DNA of 64,000 nt from Chitinophaga eiseniae. GTDB lineage: Bacteria; Bacteroidota; Bacteroidia; Chitinophagales; Chitinophagaceae. The first letter of the stretch is position 1. Each line of letters begins with the position of its first letter. This document shows, piece after piece, positions 1-8,137 of this stretch. The DNA is taken from positions 62,001-126,000 of the forward strand of contig NZ_JABAHZ010000008.1 of assembly GCF_012641265.1 (NCBI RefSeq). The letters run 5' to 3'. The notes beneath the pieces are model-generated. The model was not told the DNA's origin and ran no database searches. It saw nothing but the letters and a program-made list of their open reading frames with translations. A program made the position numbers and the translations under genes.

Positions 1-857
1 AGATGATGGATATCGTGAAAAAATACGATAACCAACCGGTAACAGAAGTACATATTGTGGGCGGTGTTCATCCTAAAATGCAGCTCGACTTCTTCGTGGA
101 GCTGATCCAAAAGATCAGGGCACATCGTCCGGATCTGCATATCAAAGGATTTACGGCAGTAGAACTGGATTACATGTTCCGCAAAGCCAAAGTGAGCATC
201 GATGAAGGGATGCGCATCCTCAATGAAGCCGGTCTGCAATCCATGCCCGGCGGCGGCGCAGAAATATTTGCCCCCGAAGTACGCGCGAAGATCTGTCACG
301 ATAAAGTAGATGCCGAAGGATGGCTGGCCATTCACAAAGCTGCTCATCAACGCGGTATGCATACCAATGCCACCATGCTGTATGGCCATATCGAATCTTA
401 TGCCGACCGTATCGACCATATGGAACGCCTGCGTCAACTGCAGGATGAAACCGGTGGCTTCAATACTTTCATTCCACTGAAATTCCGTAATAAAGGCAAT
501 GATATGGCCCATATCCCGGAAAGCTCTATCGTGGAAGACCTGAAACTATACGCCGTAGCCCGTTTGTACATGGATAACTTCCCTCACCTGAAAGCCTACT
601 GGCCTATGCTGGGAAGAAATACCGCACAGCTCACCCTTTCTTTCGGTGTAAATGACCTCGACGGCACCATCGACGATACCACTAAAATTTACTCGATGGC
701 AGGTGCGGAAGAACAAAACCCTTCCATGAACACCGCACAGCTGGCTACCCTGATCAAACAGGCTGGCCGACGCCCGGTAGAAAGAGACACCGTTTACAAC
801 GAAATAAAGGATTATACCGAAGTAGTTTTTTCTGATGAAGAACTGCTCACCAAATAG
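1..857 (+). CDS. mqnE: Aminodeoxyfutalosine synthase MqnE (3' part, start outside window)
   Basis: Radical SAM enzyme that joins 3-[(1-carboxyvinyl)oxy]benzoate to SAM to give aminodeoxyfutalosine, an early step of the futalosine menaquinone route; cytosolic. About 284 residues are visible and the frame is open to the left edge, so the N-terminal CxxxCxxC cluster motif lies outside. Family hallmarks seen are VGGVHP, HIKGFTAVE, PGGGAEIF and the block GHIESYADRIDH followed by LQDETGGFNTFIPL. These fit MqnE better than the related MqnC, which mainly differs around the GH.E..ADR block. The stop is followed 12 bases later by the DUF192 gene, so the two are probably co-transcribed up to the terminator near 1450. 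Confidence 0.9.
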   Translation, partial: MMDIVKKYDNQPVTEVHIVGGVHPKMQLDFFVELIQKIRAHRPDLHIKGFTAVELDYMFRKAKVSIDEGMRILNEAGLQSMPGGGAEIFAPEVRAKICHDKVDAEGWLAIHKAAHQRGMHTNATMLYGHIESYADRIDHMERLRQLQDETGGFNTFIPLKFRNKGNDMAHIPESSIVEDLKLYAVARLYMDNFPHLKAYWPMLGRNTAQLTLSFGVNDLDGTIDDTTKIYSMAGAEEQNPSMNTAQLATLIKQAGRRPVERDTVYNEIKDYTEVVFSDEELLTK

Positions 858-869
858 TATTTCTATCTT

Positions 870-1409
870 ATGCAACTACACCTTAAATGTATACTGATAG
901 CCAGCTTATATGCTGCGGGTTGCCACCAGCAGGGAAGTAATAATAGCAGCAACAATACCGCTACTACGGAAAACAGTGCTGCTACTACCACGCCCGACGT
1001 GGCCGGCGAAACCTCCAATGGGATTGCTTTCAAGAAACAGGGCGCCCTGGCTTTCATCGCAAAATCAGGTGCAGACACCCTGCGTAAAATTGATATACAG
1101 CTGGCCCAAACCGATGAGCAACGCGCCGATGGACTCATGTACCGCAAATCAATGACGGACAACCAGGGTATGTTGTTCATTTTCCCTGATATGGAAGAAA
1201 GGGCCTTCTGGATGAAAAACACTTACATCTCCCTCGACATTATCTATATCGCAGATAACATGGAAATCGTGTCCATCCAGAAATATGCGACGCCCCTGTC
1301 GGAGGAAAGTCTTCCTTCCTACAAAAAAGCGAAGTATGTGCTGGAAGTAAACGGCGGCTTCTGTGATAAATACCACATCGGTTATGGCGATAAAATCAGC
1401 TACCAATAA
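870..1409 (+). CDS. DUF192 domain lipoprotein
   Basis: 179 residues. The N-terminus is a lipoprotein signal with lipobox LYAAGC (Cys near residue 18), followed by a low-complexity Ser/Asn/Thr/Ala linker to about residue 55. The rest is a complete DUF192 domain, with the typical LMYRKSM, GMLFIFP and FWMKNTYISLDIIYI blocks and a C-terminal G.CDKYHIGYGDKI segment. The function of DUF192 is not firmly known; it is a small beta-barrel domain, often secreted. The protein should be anchored to a membrane facing the periplasm. It lies 12 bases after mqnE and ends just before a strong terminator. Confidence 0.85.
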   Translation: MQLHLKCILIASLYAAGCHQQGSNNSSNNTATTENSAATTTPDVAGETSNGIAFKKQGALAFIAKSGADTLRKIDIQLAQTDEQRADGLMYRKSMTDNQGMLFIFPDMEERAFWMKNTYISLDIIYIADNMEIVSIQKYATPLSEESLPSYKKAKYVLEVNGGFCDKYHIGYGDKISYQ

Positions 1410-1434
1410 GTAATGATGATTTTTCTATAAAAGG

Positions 1435-1464
1435 AAGACCCCGCACGAAGCGGGGTCTTTTTTT
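1435..1464 (+). terminator. Rho-independent terminator after mqnE/DUF192
   Basis: A 10-bp perfect stem (AAGACCCCGC, 1435-1444, with GCGGGGTCTT, 1450-1459) has a 5-base loop and runs into seven T. It ends the plus-strand unit mqnE-DUF192. Confidence 0.92.
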
Positions 1465-1507
1465 GCTCTATTGATACATATTTGATCGCTAACACTAATA
1501 GCTTCTT

Positions 1508-1885
1508 TTAAACTGCTGCCGCAGGAGTATTCACGACCTCCAGGATATGCAGCTGCGTTTTACCCGCAGGTACTTCCCAGTCTATCACGTCACCGGTACT
1601 ATAGCCCAGCAGGGCCGTACCTATCGGTGAGAGAATTGATAATTTGCCCAGCTGTATGTTGCTGGCAGCCGGCAATACCAGCTGAACGCTTCTTACGGCG
1701 CCACTGCGCTCATCTCTGAACTGCAGGGTGGAGTTTACCTGTACTACGTCATCCGGTACCTTACCTTTCTTTATCACGGCTCTATCGAGCTCTTCTCTCA
1801 GCTTGTCGGAACCCGGTGCATGGTAGCACAGGGTTTTCAGGATGTCGTAATCATGTAGGGACACAATGATCTGTTTCTTTTTCAT
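1508..1885 (-). CDS. GreA/GreB-family (Rnk-like) RNA polymerase-interacting protein
   Basis: 125 residues. The C-terminal two thirds match the Gre-factor FKBP-like domain (VQLVLPAASNIQLGKLSILSPIGTALLG, then GDVIDWEVPAG). The N-terminal part is far too short to hold the long antiparallel coiled coil that carries the acidic tip of true GreA/GreB. This makes it Rnk-like or Gfh-like, a protein that would occupy the RNA polymerase secondary channel region without cleavage-stimulating activity (inference). It is 16 bases downstream of the glutamate-synthase-like gene on the same strand and is probably its operon partner. The start is ATG. Confidence 0.82.
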   Translation of the reverse strand: MKKKQIIVSLHDYDILKTLCYHAPGSDKLREELDRAVIKKGKVPDDVVQVNSTLQFRDERSGAVRSVQLVLPAASNIQLGKLSILSPIGTALLGYSTGDVIDWEVPAGKTQLHILEVVNTPAAAV

Positions 1886-1901
1886 GATGACCGGTTTTTT
1901 A

Positions 1902-3467
1902 TCAATTGTTTACAGATGGCCCCGGATAGAGCGCCGCTCCCGCTTTGCTGTTATAATCCGGAGCATATATTTCTTCATAAGAGCGTACATCCGTTCGGGT
2001 TATACGCCTGTAAAGTGCGGCAGGATTTACTTTGTCGGGGGAAGCAAAGCCACAGGCCCCCATCAGTTCTGCCAATGCATAAATGGTATTGCGGTGAAAG
2101 TTAGCCACCCTTACCTTTTTGTCGGCTACATTAACGCCCTGGTACAACGTTGGATCCTGGGTAGCTACACCTACCGGGCAACTGCCGCTATCGCATTGCA
2201 AAGCCTGGATACAACCCAACGCCAGCATCATTCCGCGGGCACTATAACAGGCATCCGCTCCCATAGCCAGCACCTTCATAATATCGAAGCCGGTGATAAC
2301 CTTACCACTCGCCAGGATACGTACATGCTGCTTTAGCCCGTAGTGCTTCAACATATTCACTACCAACGCCAATGCATCGTACAGCGGCATCCCGATAGAG
2401 TCCGTAAACTCCAAAGGGGCCGCCCCGGTACCACCTTCTGCACCATCTACCGTAATAAAGTCGGGGTAAATGCCGGTATTAACCATAGCGGTGCAAATAC
2501 GCTCAAACTCATCTGCACGGCCTACACACAGCTTAAACCCTACCGGCTTGCCTCCGGAAAGTTTACGTAACTGCTGCAGGAAGGCCAGCATCTCATACTC
2601 ATTACTGAAGGCGGTATGGCCGGCCGGCGACAATACGCTTACCCCTGGTGTTACCTTACGGATCGCCGCAATTTCAGGGGTGTTTTTAGCTGCAGGCAGT
2701 ACGCCTCCCTTGCCAGGCTTAGCGCCCTGGCTCAGTTTCAGCTCTATCATTTTAACAGCACCTTCCGCTGCTGCTTTTGTAAATTCTTCCGGGGAGAAAT
2801 GTCCCTGCTCATCCCGGCAACCAAAGTAACCGGTACCAATCTGCCAGATCAAGGCGCCACCGTTTTGCAGGTGATAGGGACTGATACCTCCCTCGCCCGT
2901 ATTATGCGCAAAGCCGCCCAATTGTGCGCCCCCATTCAGCGAGGCAATCGCCGTTTTACTCAACGCACCATAACTCATGGCGCTAATATTCAACAAGCTG
3001 GCATTATAAGGCTGTGTACATTGTTCATTGCCAATAGTTACCCTCAAATCCTCCGGTTTCACCTTCATGGGAAACGCAGTATGAGCGGCCCATTCATAAC
3101 CGGGTTCATACATATTGTCCAACGCACCGAAGGCAACGGTTTGCTTTACATCTTTTGCGCGTTGGTATACTACTGCCCGCTGACGCCGGCTGAAAGGCCT
3201 TCCGTCGGTGTCGGATTCAAAAAAGTACTGCCGCATCTCCGGCCGGATTTGCTCCAGCAGGTAGCGCAAACGCCCAAGTAACGGGTAGTTACGCAATAAG
3301 GCATGCTTTCCTTGCAGCCGGTCGTAAATCGTTAACAGGCTCAATCCCACTGCCACGGGCAACAGGAACCAACCACTTAAATATCCACGATAAAGGCTTG
3401 CAGCGACGCTCACATCCAGCAACAGGCATAAAAAATAAATTGCCCATCGTGCTATCCGATGATTCAT
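1902..3467 (-). CDS. FMN-binding glutamate synthase family protein, membrane-anchored
   Basis: 521 residues from the chosen ATG. An upstream extension to 3518 exists in frame, but the ATG at 3467 gives a short basic N-terminus followed by two hydrophobic segments (about residues 7-45), a usual layout for this family. The remainder is the GltS FMN/3Fe-4S-type TIM-barrel domain: SYGALS, NTGEGGISPYH, IELKLSQGAKPGKGG, the TVDGAEGGTGAAP loop, and SGKVITGFD followed by a Cys-rich CDSGSCPVGVATQ segment. There is no amidotransferase domain, so classical glutamine-dependent glutamate synthesis is unlikely unless a partner supplies ammonia. The true substrate of these stand-alone proteins is not established. 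Transcribed with the downstream Rnk-like gene. Confidence 0.85.
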   Translation of the reverse strand: MNHRIARWAIYFLCLLLDVSVAASLYRGYLSGWFLLPVAVGLSLLTIYDRLQGKHALLRNYPLLGRLRYLLEQIRPEMRQYFFESDTDGRPFSRRQRAVVYQRAKDVKQTVAFGALDNMYEPGYEWAAHTAFPMKVKPEDLRVTIGNEQCTQPYNASLLNISAMSYGALSKTAIASLNGGAQLGGFAHNTGEGGISPYHLQNGGALIWQIGTGYFGCRDEQGHFSPEEFTKAAAEGAVKMIELKLSQGAKPGKGGVLPAAKNTPEIAAIRKVTPGVSVLSPAGHTAFSNEYEMLAFLQQLRKLSGGKPVGFKLCVGRADEFERICTAMVNTGIYPDFITVDGAEGGTGAAPLEFTDSIGMPLYDALALVVNMLKHYGLKQHVRILASGKVITGFDIMKVLAMGADACYSARGMMLALGCIQALQCDSGSCPVGVATQDPTLYQGVNVADKKVRVANFHRNTIYALAELMGACGFASPDKVNPAALYRRITRTDVRSYEEIYAPDYNSKAGAALYPGPSVNN

Positions 3468-3540
3468 AAAACTGATTTTATAAGATTGTTTTGGAAAAAA
3501 TACTTGATGGAATAACACTACACAGCTACAGATGCAATGA

Positions 3541-3583
3541 TTCCCCCGGGTACAACATTTTAGAAATTAAAAGTTGCCCGGGA
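3541..3583. other. Imperfect inverted repeat in intergenic region
   Basis: TCCCCCGGGTACAAC at about 3542 faces GTTGCCCGGGA at about 3573 across an AT-rich loop. It lies just upstream of the glutamate-synthase-like gene and downstream of the cytochrome c lipoprotein gene (both minus strand). Could be an operator or part of a transcript end; no further support. Confidence 0.4.
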
Positions 3584-3680
3584 TTACGTGTTGAAGTCTT
3601 TGGGGCAGGATAAGAACGGCAAAAGAAACCCACCTATGCATTTGGATGCACAGAGAGTACATGAAAGGAGTAATATGTTA

Positions 3681-3719
3681 TTTGCCGGATGCAATGATTC
3701 ATCAATTGTATCCGGCAAA
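3681..3719 (-). terminator. Long stem-loop downstream of the cytochrome c lipoprotein gene
   Basis: TTTGCCGGATGCAATGA (3681-3697) pairs with TCAATTGTATCCGGCAAA (3702-3719), interrupted by one wobble pair and a small bulge. It sits 28 bases past the stop of the minus-strand gene ending at 3747. No clear T-tract follows on that strand, so termination is inferred from position only. Confidence 0.55.
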
Positions 3720-3746
3720 TATAGGACTTTTATTAAAAGAAAAACA

Positions 3747-6038
3747 TCATTTCGGTAATTCACCGGCAGTGAAAGGCTTCTGACGGCCCTGGCTTTGCTT
3801 TCTCACCTGTTGTACATCTGCCGCCGTAATCTTACCCGCCTTGTTATTCCAGGCGCTACGCAGGAAAGTGAGCACCTCCGCAATATCTGTATCGTTAAAC
3901 TCATCGCTGGCCCCAATACCAGGCATATCGCCGTTGATTTCCGGTGCTTTGTACACCTTACCATGCACTTCTACCGGGCCGGTTAAGCCAAATAATACGA
4001 TAGAGATAAACGCATTTTTATTGCCATTTACCCAATTGCTTTCATTCAGCGGCGGTGCCATGGAGGCAATACCCTCCCCGTTTTTACCATGACAGGTTTG
4101 ACAAACAGTATTAAATATCTTATATCCCCTGGGAAGCGATGTACGCAACGCTTCCATCTTCTTTGCATTGGCTTTATTGTCCAGGTTCTTCAACACTGCC
4201 AGCAGTTGCTTCCGCAACACCAGCGTGGTATCAGGATTCCAGGCAGTGACTTGTTTTAACAAGGCAGCCTCGCGGTTGGCCGCATTACTTACCAGCGCAG
4301 CCGCCACATAACGGTTAGGGGCATACGCTTTTATCATTTTGTCTTCCAGTCGCGCTGCGGCTGCTTTATCTGCTTTACTGAGTGCCGGTAAAACATACGC
4401 CACTACCGGCGCCAGGTAACTATTGTCCGATAAAGTATCCAGCGAAGCCACGGCAGCTTTTACATTAGCGCTGTTTAACACGGAAGGCAACGCGGCCAGG
4501 CCCTGCACTTTCAAAGAAGGATCGGGTTGTTGCCATACAAAGGCGAGATCTTCGCTGTTGAGCTGATGCAGCCCTTCCAGGGTCCATAACGCATGCCGTT
4601 GCGCTATGGGATGCTGGCTGTCTTTCAGCAGCTCCCTTAAACGGGGCGCCTGGCTTACTTCATGATGATCGATCAACAGCTGCTGCGCTTTATCGCGCAG
4701 GGCGCCATTACTACTGAGCAGCTGGTTACACAATGAATCCGGATGCAGCATTACATTTGCCGGGTGGCTACCGGCGGGGATGACCCGGTAAATACGGCCA
4801 CAGTTGAGCGGCAGCGTGAGCTTCCGCATCTTTATTTCATTTTTTAAATATTCGGTGAGATAAGTTTTGTGTTGGAGTATCCCCCGGTACATGTCTGCAA
4901 TATAGATAGCGCCATCAGGACCGGTCACTAAGTCCACCGGGCGGAAACGCTCGTCATCGCTGGCCAGGAACTCCTTGCCCTGGTAGGCTTGTACACCTTT
5001 TGCCACAAAGCTGCTGTCGGACAGGATATTTCTCTTAATGAGATTAGCCGAAGGCTCTGCTACAAAGGCGTTGCCGGCATAGGTGGCCGGCAGCAGGCCT
5101 CCACGGTAAATCAACGGTCCACAGGCAGCGGTAAAGTTGACCAGCCGGAGACTGTCATCCAGCGTACCTTTCTGGTATCCGCGGTTTACCCCCGGTGTGG
5201 GATGGAGTGGATAAGTGCGGTTGTCGGGCACAATTTTTTCGTCGAAGCCGGCGGCACGCTGCTGCAGCGGGTTGGTACCTCCCAGTCCTGGTGGGAAATA
5301 GTCGCCCAACAAATTCTCAGAGTTATTATTATAGTACAGGCGGCCCTGGTCATCTTGTGTGATGCCCCATTGTCCGCGGAAATGGGTATCCTCTTTCAGC
5401 CATTTGTTGCCCACTTTCCGGTAACGTTTATCTGATTTGGCATTGTAGATCCAGTTGTCCATGGCGCGCAACAGTCCATTTGGCTGGTGTTCTACGTTGC
5501 CGCCGGCTGCATACTGGTCATCCACCAGGGTTCTTTTGCCGGGTTTATCATGATCATTTTCTATAAACCACAGTTGTGGAGGCGTGGCTACCAGCACCCC
5601 GTTTTCCACCAGGCATATGGCCCTGGGCAATACCAGGGAGTCGAGGAATACGGTGCGTTTATCCATGACCCCGTCGTGGTTGGTATCTTCCAGGATCACA
5701 ATTTTTCCATCGGGTTTATCTTCCCCGGTGCCGGCAGTATCAGGCATGAAGCCGGTCATTTCTACTACCCACATGCGCCCGGCTTGGTCGAAGGTCATGG
5801 CTACCGGGGCTACCACCAATGGTTCGGCGGCAACCAGCTGAACTTCGAGTCCTTTGTCGAACACCATATGACTGATAGCCGTTTTTCCGTCTAATACAGG
5901 CGAGTTGGCATACTGTTGCCGCATGGCAATGGAATCTTCTTCGTGTTTGTTTTTTTTATCGTGTTGTTTTCCCTGGTGACATGCGCCCAATAAGGCGATG
6001 GCTAACGTGGAAAGGAAAAAATAATGATTACGCTGCAT
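3747..6038 (-). CDS. PQQ-dehydrogenase-like beta-propeller lipoprotein with C-terminal cytochrome c domain
   Basis: 763 residues. Lipobox LGAC (Cys near residue 20) indicates a lipoprotein. Residues about 55-420 form a six-bladed beta-propeller of the soluble glucose dehydrogenase/DUF7133 type (RMWVVEMTGF, GPDGAIYIADMYRGI, CGRIYRV). Residues about 430-620 look like HEAT-type helical repeats. The C-terminus is a cytochrome c domain with CQTCH at 646-650 and a probable axial Met at 705 (GDMPG). This is the common putative membrane-bound dehydrogenase with heme-binding CxxCH found in Bacteroidota and Planctomycetota. It probably oxidises a sugar-like compound in the periplasm and passes electrons to the respiratory chain; the substrate is unknown. 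Monocistronic, divergent from the nucleoside transporter. Confidence 0.85.
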   Translation of the reverse strand: MQRNHYFFLSTLAIALLGACHQGKQHDKKNKHEEDSIAMRQQYANSPVLDGKTAISHMVFDKGLEVQLVAAEPLVVAPVAMTFDQAGRMWVVEMTGFMPDTAGTGEDKPDGKIVILEDTNHDGVMDKRTVFLDSLVLPRAICLVENGVLVATPPQLWFIENDHDKPGKRTLVDDQYAAGGNVEHQPNGLLRAMDNWIYNAKSDKRYRKVGNKWLKEDTHFRGQWGITQDDQGRLYYNNNSENLLGDYFPPGLGGTNPLQQRAAGFDEKIVPDNRTYPLHPTPGVNRGYQKGTLDDSLRLVNFTAACGPLIYRGGLLPATYAGNAFVAEPSANLIKRNILSDSSFVAKGVQAYQGKEFLASDDERFRPVDLVTGPDGAIYIADMYRGILQHKTYLTEYLKNEIKMRKLTLPLNCGRIYRVIPAGSHPANVMLHPDSLCNQLLSSNGALRDKAQQLLIDHHEVSQAPRLRELLKDSQHPIAQRHALWTLEGLHQLNSEDLAFVWQQPDPSLKVQGLAALPSVLNSANVKAAVASLDTLSDNSYLAPVVAYVLPALSKADKAAAARLEDKMIKAYAPNRYVAAALVSNAANREAALLKQVTAWNPDTTLVLRKQLLAVLKNLDNKANAKKMEALRTSLPRGYKIFNTVCQTCHGKNGEGIASMAPPLNESNWVNGNKNAFISIVLFGLTGPVEVHGKVYKAPEINGDMPGIGASDEFNDTDIAEVLTFLRSAWNNKAGKITAADVQQVRKQSQGRQKPFTAGELPK

Positions 6039-6054
6039 GTTTTTAATTCGATTG

Positions 6055-6063
6055 CAAAAGATA
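6055..6063 (-). promoter_or_regulatory. Possible -7 element for the cytochrome c lipoprotein gene
   Basis: Minus-strand TATCTTTTG resembles TAnnTTTG with one extra T and lies 16 bases before the ATG at 6038. No convincing -33 TTG was found. Confidence 0.35.
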
Positions 6064-6140
6064 AAAATACATTTCTACCTATATTTTTTCTGAAAAATTA
6101 TATGAGATAACAGTTTAGTATTTCCAAAGGCAAAAAAACC

Positions 6141-6148
6141 TATCTTCG
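6141..6148 (+). promoter_or_regulatory. Bacteroidota -7 promoter element for the nucleoside transporter
   Basis: TATCTTCG matches TAnnTTTG with one mismatch. Its position, 38 bases before the ATG at 6187, argues that the in-frame TTG at 6157 is not the real start. Confidence 0.5.
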
Positions 6149-6186
6149 TCGCTTCATTGCATACATTTTACGATTTATTTGCATTT

Positions 6187-7449
6187 ATGGAACGCTTTCA
6201 GGGCATTTTTGGCATTGTCCTCATCCTGGGTATTGCCTTTTTATTTTCCAACAACAGGAGTAAAATAAACTACCGGCTCGTTGTTACTGGTATAGGATTA
6301 CAACTACTGATTGGCCTTCTGGTATTCAAGGTTCCCCCTATTACCTGGTTCTTTAAGAAAGTAGGTGATGCCATGGGTAAACTGGAAGCATTTGCCGCCA
6401 AGGGAGCATCATTCGTATATGGTGGTATCGGCGTATCGCAGCGGGATGGCAGCATCAAGGATTTTGCCGGCGGTGGATTTGTATTTGCCTTCAACGTAAC
6501 GGCCACTATCATCCTGGTATGTGTGCTGGTAGCGGTATTATATCATTATGGCATTATGCAGCGCGTGGTAGCGGTAATTGCCCGGGCTATGAACTTTGTG
6601 ATGCGGGTAAGCGGCGCCGAAGCATTGAGCAATGTGGCCAGTGCTTTTGTAGGCCAGGTAGAAGCCCAGGTAATGATACGTCCTTACCTGTCGAGCATGA
6701 CCAAAAGTGAGATCCTGGCTTCCATGAGTGGAAGTTTGGCTTGTATTGCCGGTGGTATCCTGGTGGTATACGCCAACATGGGCTTCCAGGCAGGAATGGA
6801 TATTGCGCCATTCCTGATCACTGCCAGCCTGATGGCTGCTCCGGGCGCGCTGGTGATTTCCAAGATCGTATTCCCGGAAACAGAGGAAAGCGTGACCTTT
6901 GGCCGTGTAAAAATGGAAGTAAAGAGCAACTATACTAACATAATTGATGCTATTTCCCATGGCGCCGGCGATGGTTTTAAGATAGCCATGAACGTTATTG
7001 CCATGCTGATCGGTTTTATCGCACTGATAGCGCTGGTCGACTGGTGCCTGATTAATATTGGGCATCTGTTCAACCCGAACTTCGACCTGAGCCTGGACTG
7101 GATTTTCGGTAAATTGTTTATGCCGATGGCCTGGGCCATGGGCGTGCCGAAAGATGATGTACAAAGCGTAGCTACCCTATTGGGGCAAAAGCTGACCATC
7201 AATGAGTTTGTAGCGTTTAAAAGCCTGACCAGCCATAGTGTACCAGTGATATCTCCGAAAGGAATAGCCATTGTCACTATTGCCATTGCAGGCTTTGCCA
7301 ACTTCAGCAGCGTGGGTATGCAGATTGGCGGTATCGGAGAGCTGGCGCCAGACCGGAGAACAGACCTGGCCAAACTGGGATTGAAAGCGCTGTTATGCGG
7401 TACGCTGGCCTCTTATATGTCGGCTACCATTGCAGGCATGCTGATCTAA
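6187..7449 (+). CDS. NupC/CNT-family concentrative nucleoside transporter
   Basis: 420 residues from ATG 6187. The frame extends to a TTG at 6157, but that lies only 8 bases after a promoter-like element. A polytopic inner-membrane protein with the CNT order: N-terminal segments, GGGFVFAFNVTATI gate region, GAEALSNVASAFVGQVEAQVMIRPY (nucleoside-binding helical hairpin HP1), SGSLACIAGGILVVYA, then KLTINEFVAF and a C-terminal GFANFSSVGMQIGGIGELAP block, the second substrate and Na+/H+-binding half. It imports nucleosides with a cation. It stands alone between the divergent lipoprotein gene and its own terminator. High confidence in family, low in exact substrate. Confidence 0.93.
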   Translation: MERFQGIFGIVLILGIAFLFSNNRSKINYRLVVTGIGLQLLIGLLVFKVPPITWFFKKVGDAMGKLEAFAAKGASFVYGGIGVSQRDGSIKDFAGGGFVFAFNVTATIILVCVLVAVLYHYGIMQRVVAVIARAMNFVMRVSGAEALSNVASAFVGQVEAQVMIRPYLSSMTKSEILASMSGSLACIAGGILVVYANMGFQAGMDIAPFLITASLMAAPGALVISKIVFPETEESVTFGRVKMEVKSNYTNIIDAISHGAGDGFKIAMNVIAMLIGFIALIALVDWCLINIGHLFNPNFDLSLDWIFGKLFMPMAWAMGVPKDDVQSVATLLGQKLTINEFVAFKSLTSHSVPVISPKGIAIVTIAIAGFANFSSVGMQIGGIGELAPDRRTDLAKLGLKALLCGTLASYMSATIAGMLI

Positions 7450-7471
7450 CAGCACGCACCTATCATATTTG

Positions 7472-7500
7472 AAGGCTGGTCGATTAGATCAGCCTTTTTT
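7472..7500 (+). terminator. Rho-independent terminator after the nucleoside transporter
   Basis: AAGGCTGGTC (7472-7481) pairs with GATCAGCCTT (7487-7496) with one G-T pair and a 5-base loop, followed by T to 7500. Confidence 0.88.
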
Positions 7501-7524
7501 ATGCTGTCGGCGGGCCTGTATCTC

Positions 7525-7564
7525 CATAAAAAAACAGTGGGTAGCATATAGCCAGCCACTGTTT
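7525..7564 (-). terminator. Rho-independent terminator after the DUF4259 gene
   Basis: Read on the minus strand, AAACAGTGG (7564-7556) pairs with CCACTGTTT (7540-7532) and runs into a T-tract (the A-run at 7528-7534 on plus). It ends the smc-DUF4259 side and faces the transporter terminator. Confidence 0.75.
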
Positions 7565-7664
7565 CATATACTTATCGGAAAAATATTTCAAAAAAAAGGA
7601 TAGACGAAGCCAGGGTAAAGCAATTGCCCACCTTCGTTTGCCTGTATCCGGTTCCGGGATCTGA

Positions 7665-8060
7665 CTACTCGAGCCTTTTCACGAGGTCGGCCTGAACGGC
7701 TGCCCATGCAGGGCCCTGACCTGATTCTTCCCAGAAGTTCTTCATTTCAGAACCGGCAACAATCTTGTTTACCACAGCGATGGCCTGATTCCGGATTGCG
7801 CGGGTAGCAATCAGATTTAAGATATCCAGCCTATCCAGCGGGTCTTCGGGAAAGTCTTCGCTGGGACGGCTCACCAGCGCCGCCACTGTTTCTGCTGCTG
7901 CCAGCCCCTCTTCACAATCCGGTATCTCCAGTGTTTCGATGTTGTTCATGATACGTACTAACGTATCCGTCACCAATCCACCGTCTTTGTTGTCTATCAG
8001 GTCAAATATCCAATCCTGTGATCCTTCATTTTCAAAATTCCTGGTGCCCCATGCGCCCAT
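7665..8060 (-). CDS. DUF4259 domain-containing protein
   Basis: 131 residues, cytosolic, no signal peptide or membrane segment. The start MGAWGTRNFENEGSQDWIFDL is the hallmark of DUF4259 (MGAWG..pFEND...DW), and the single domain fills the protein. The function of the family is unknown. It lies 77 bases downstream of smc on the same strand and could be read from it, though the gap is larger than between most operon partners here. Its own terminator follows. Confidence 0.85.
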   Translation of the reverse strand: MGAWGTRNFENEGSQDWIFDLIDNKDGGLVTDTLVRIMNNIETLEIPDCEEGLAAAETVAALVSRPSEDFPEDPLDRLDILNLIATRAIRNQAIAVVNKIVAGSEMKNFWEESGQGPAWAAVQADLVKRLE

Positions 8061-8137
8061 AGTGTTTGCGTTTTTTTATTTTTTCTAGAATAAAGAATAA
8101 AGTTGTCGAATGCTTTTACAACAATTAAACCAGTTAA

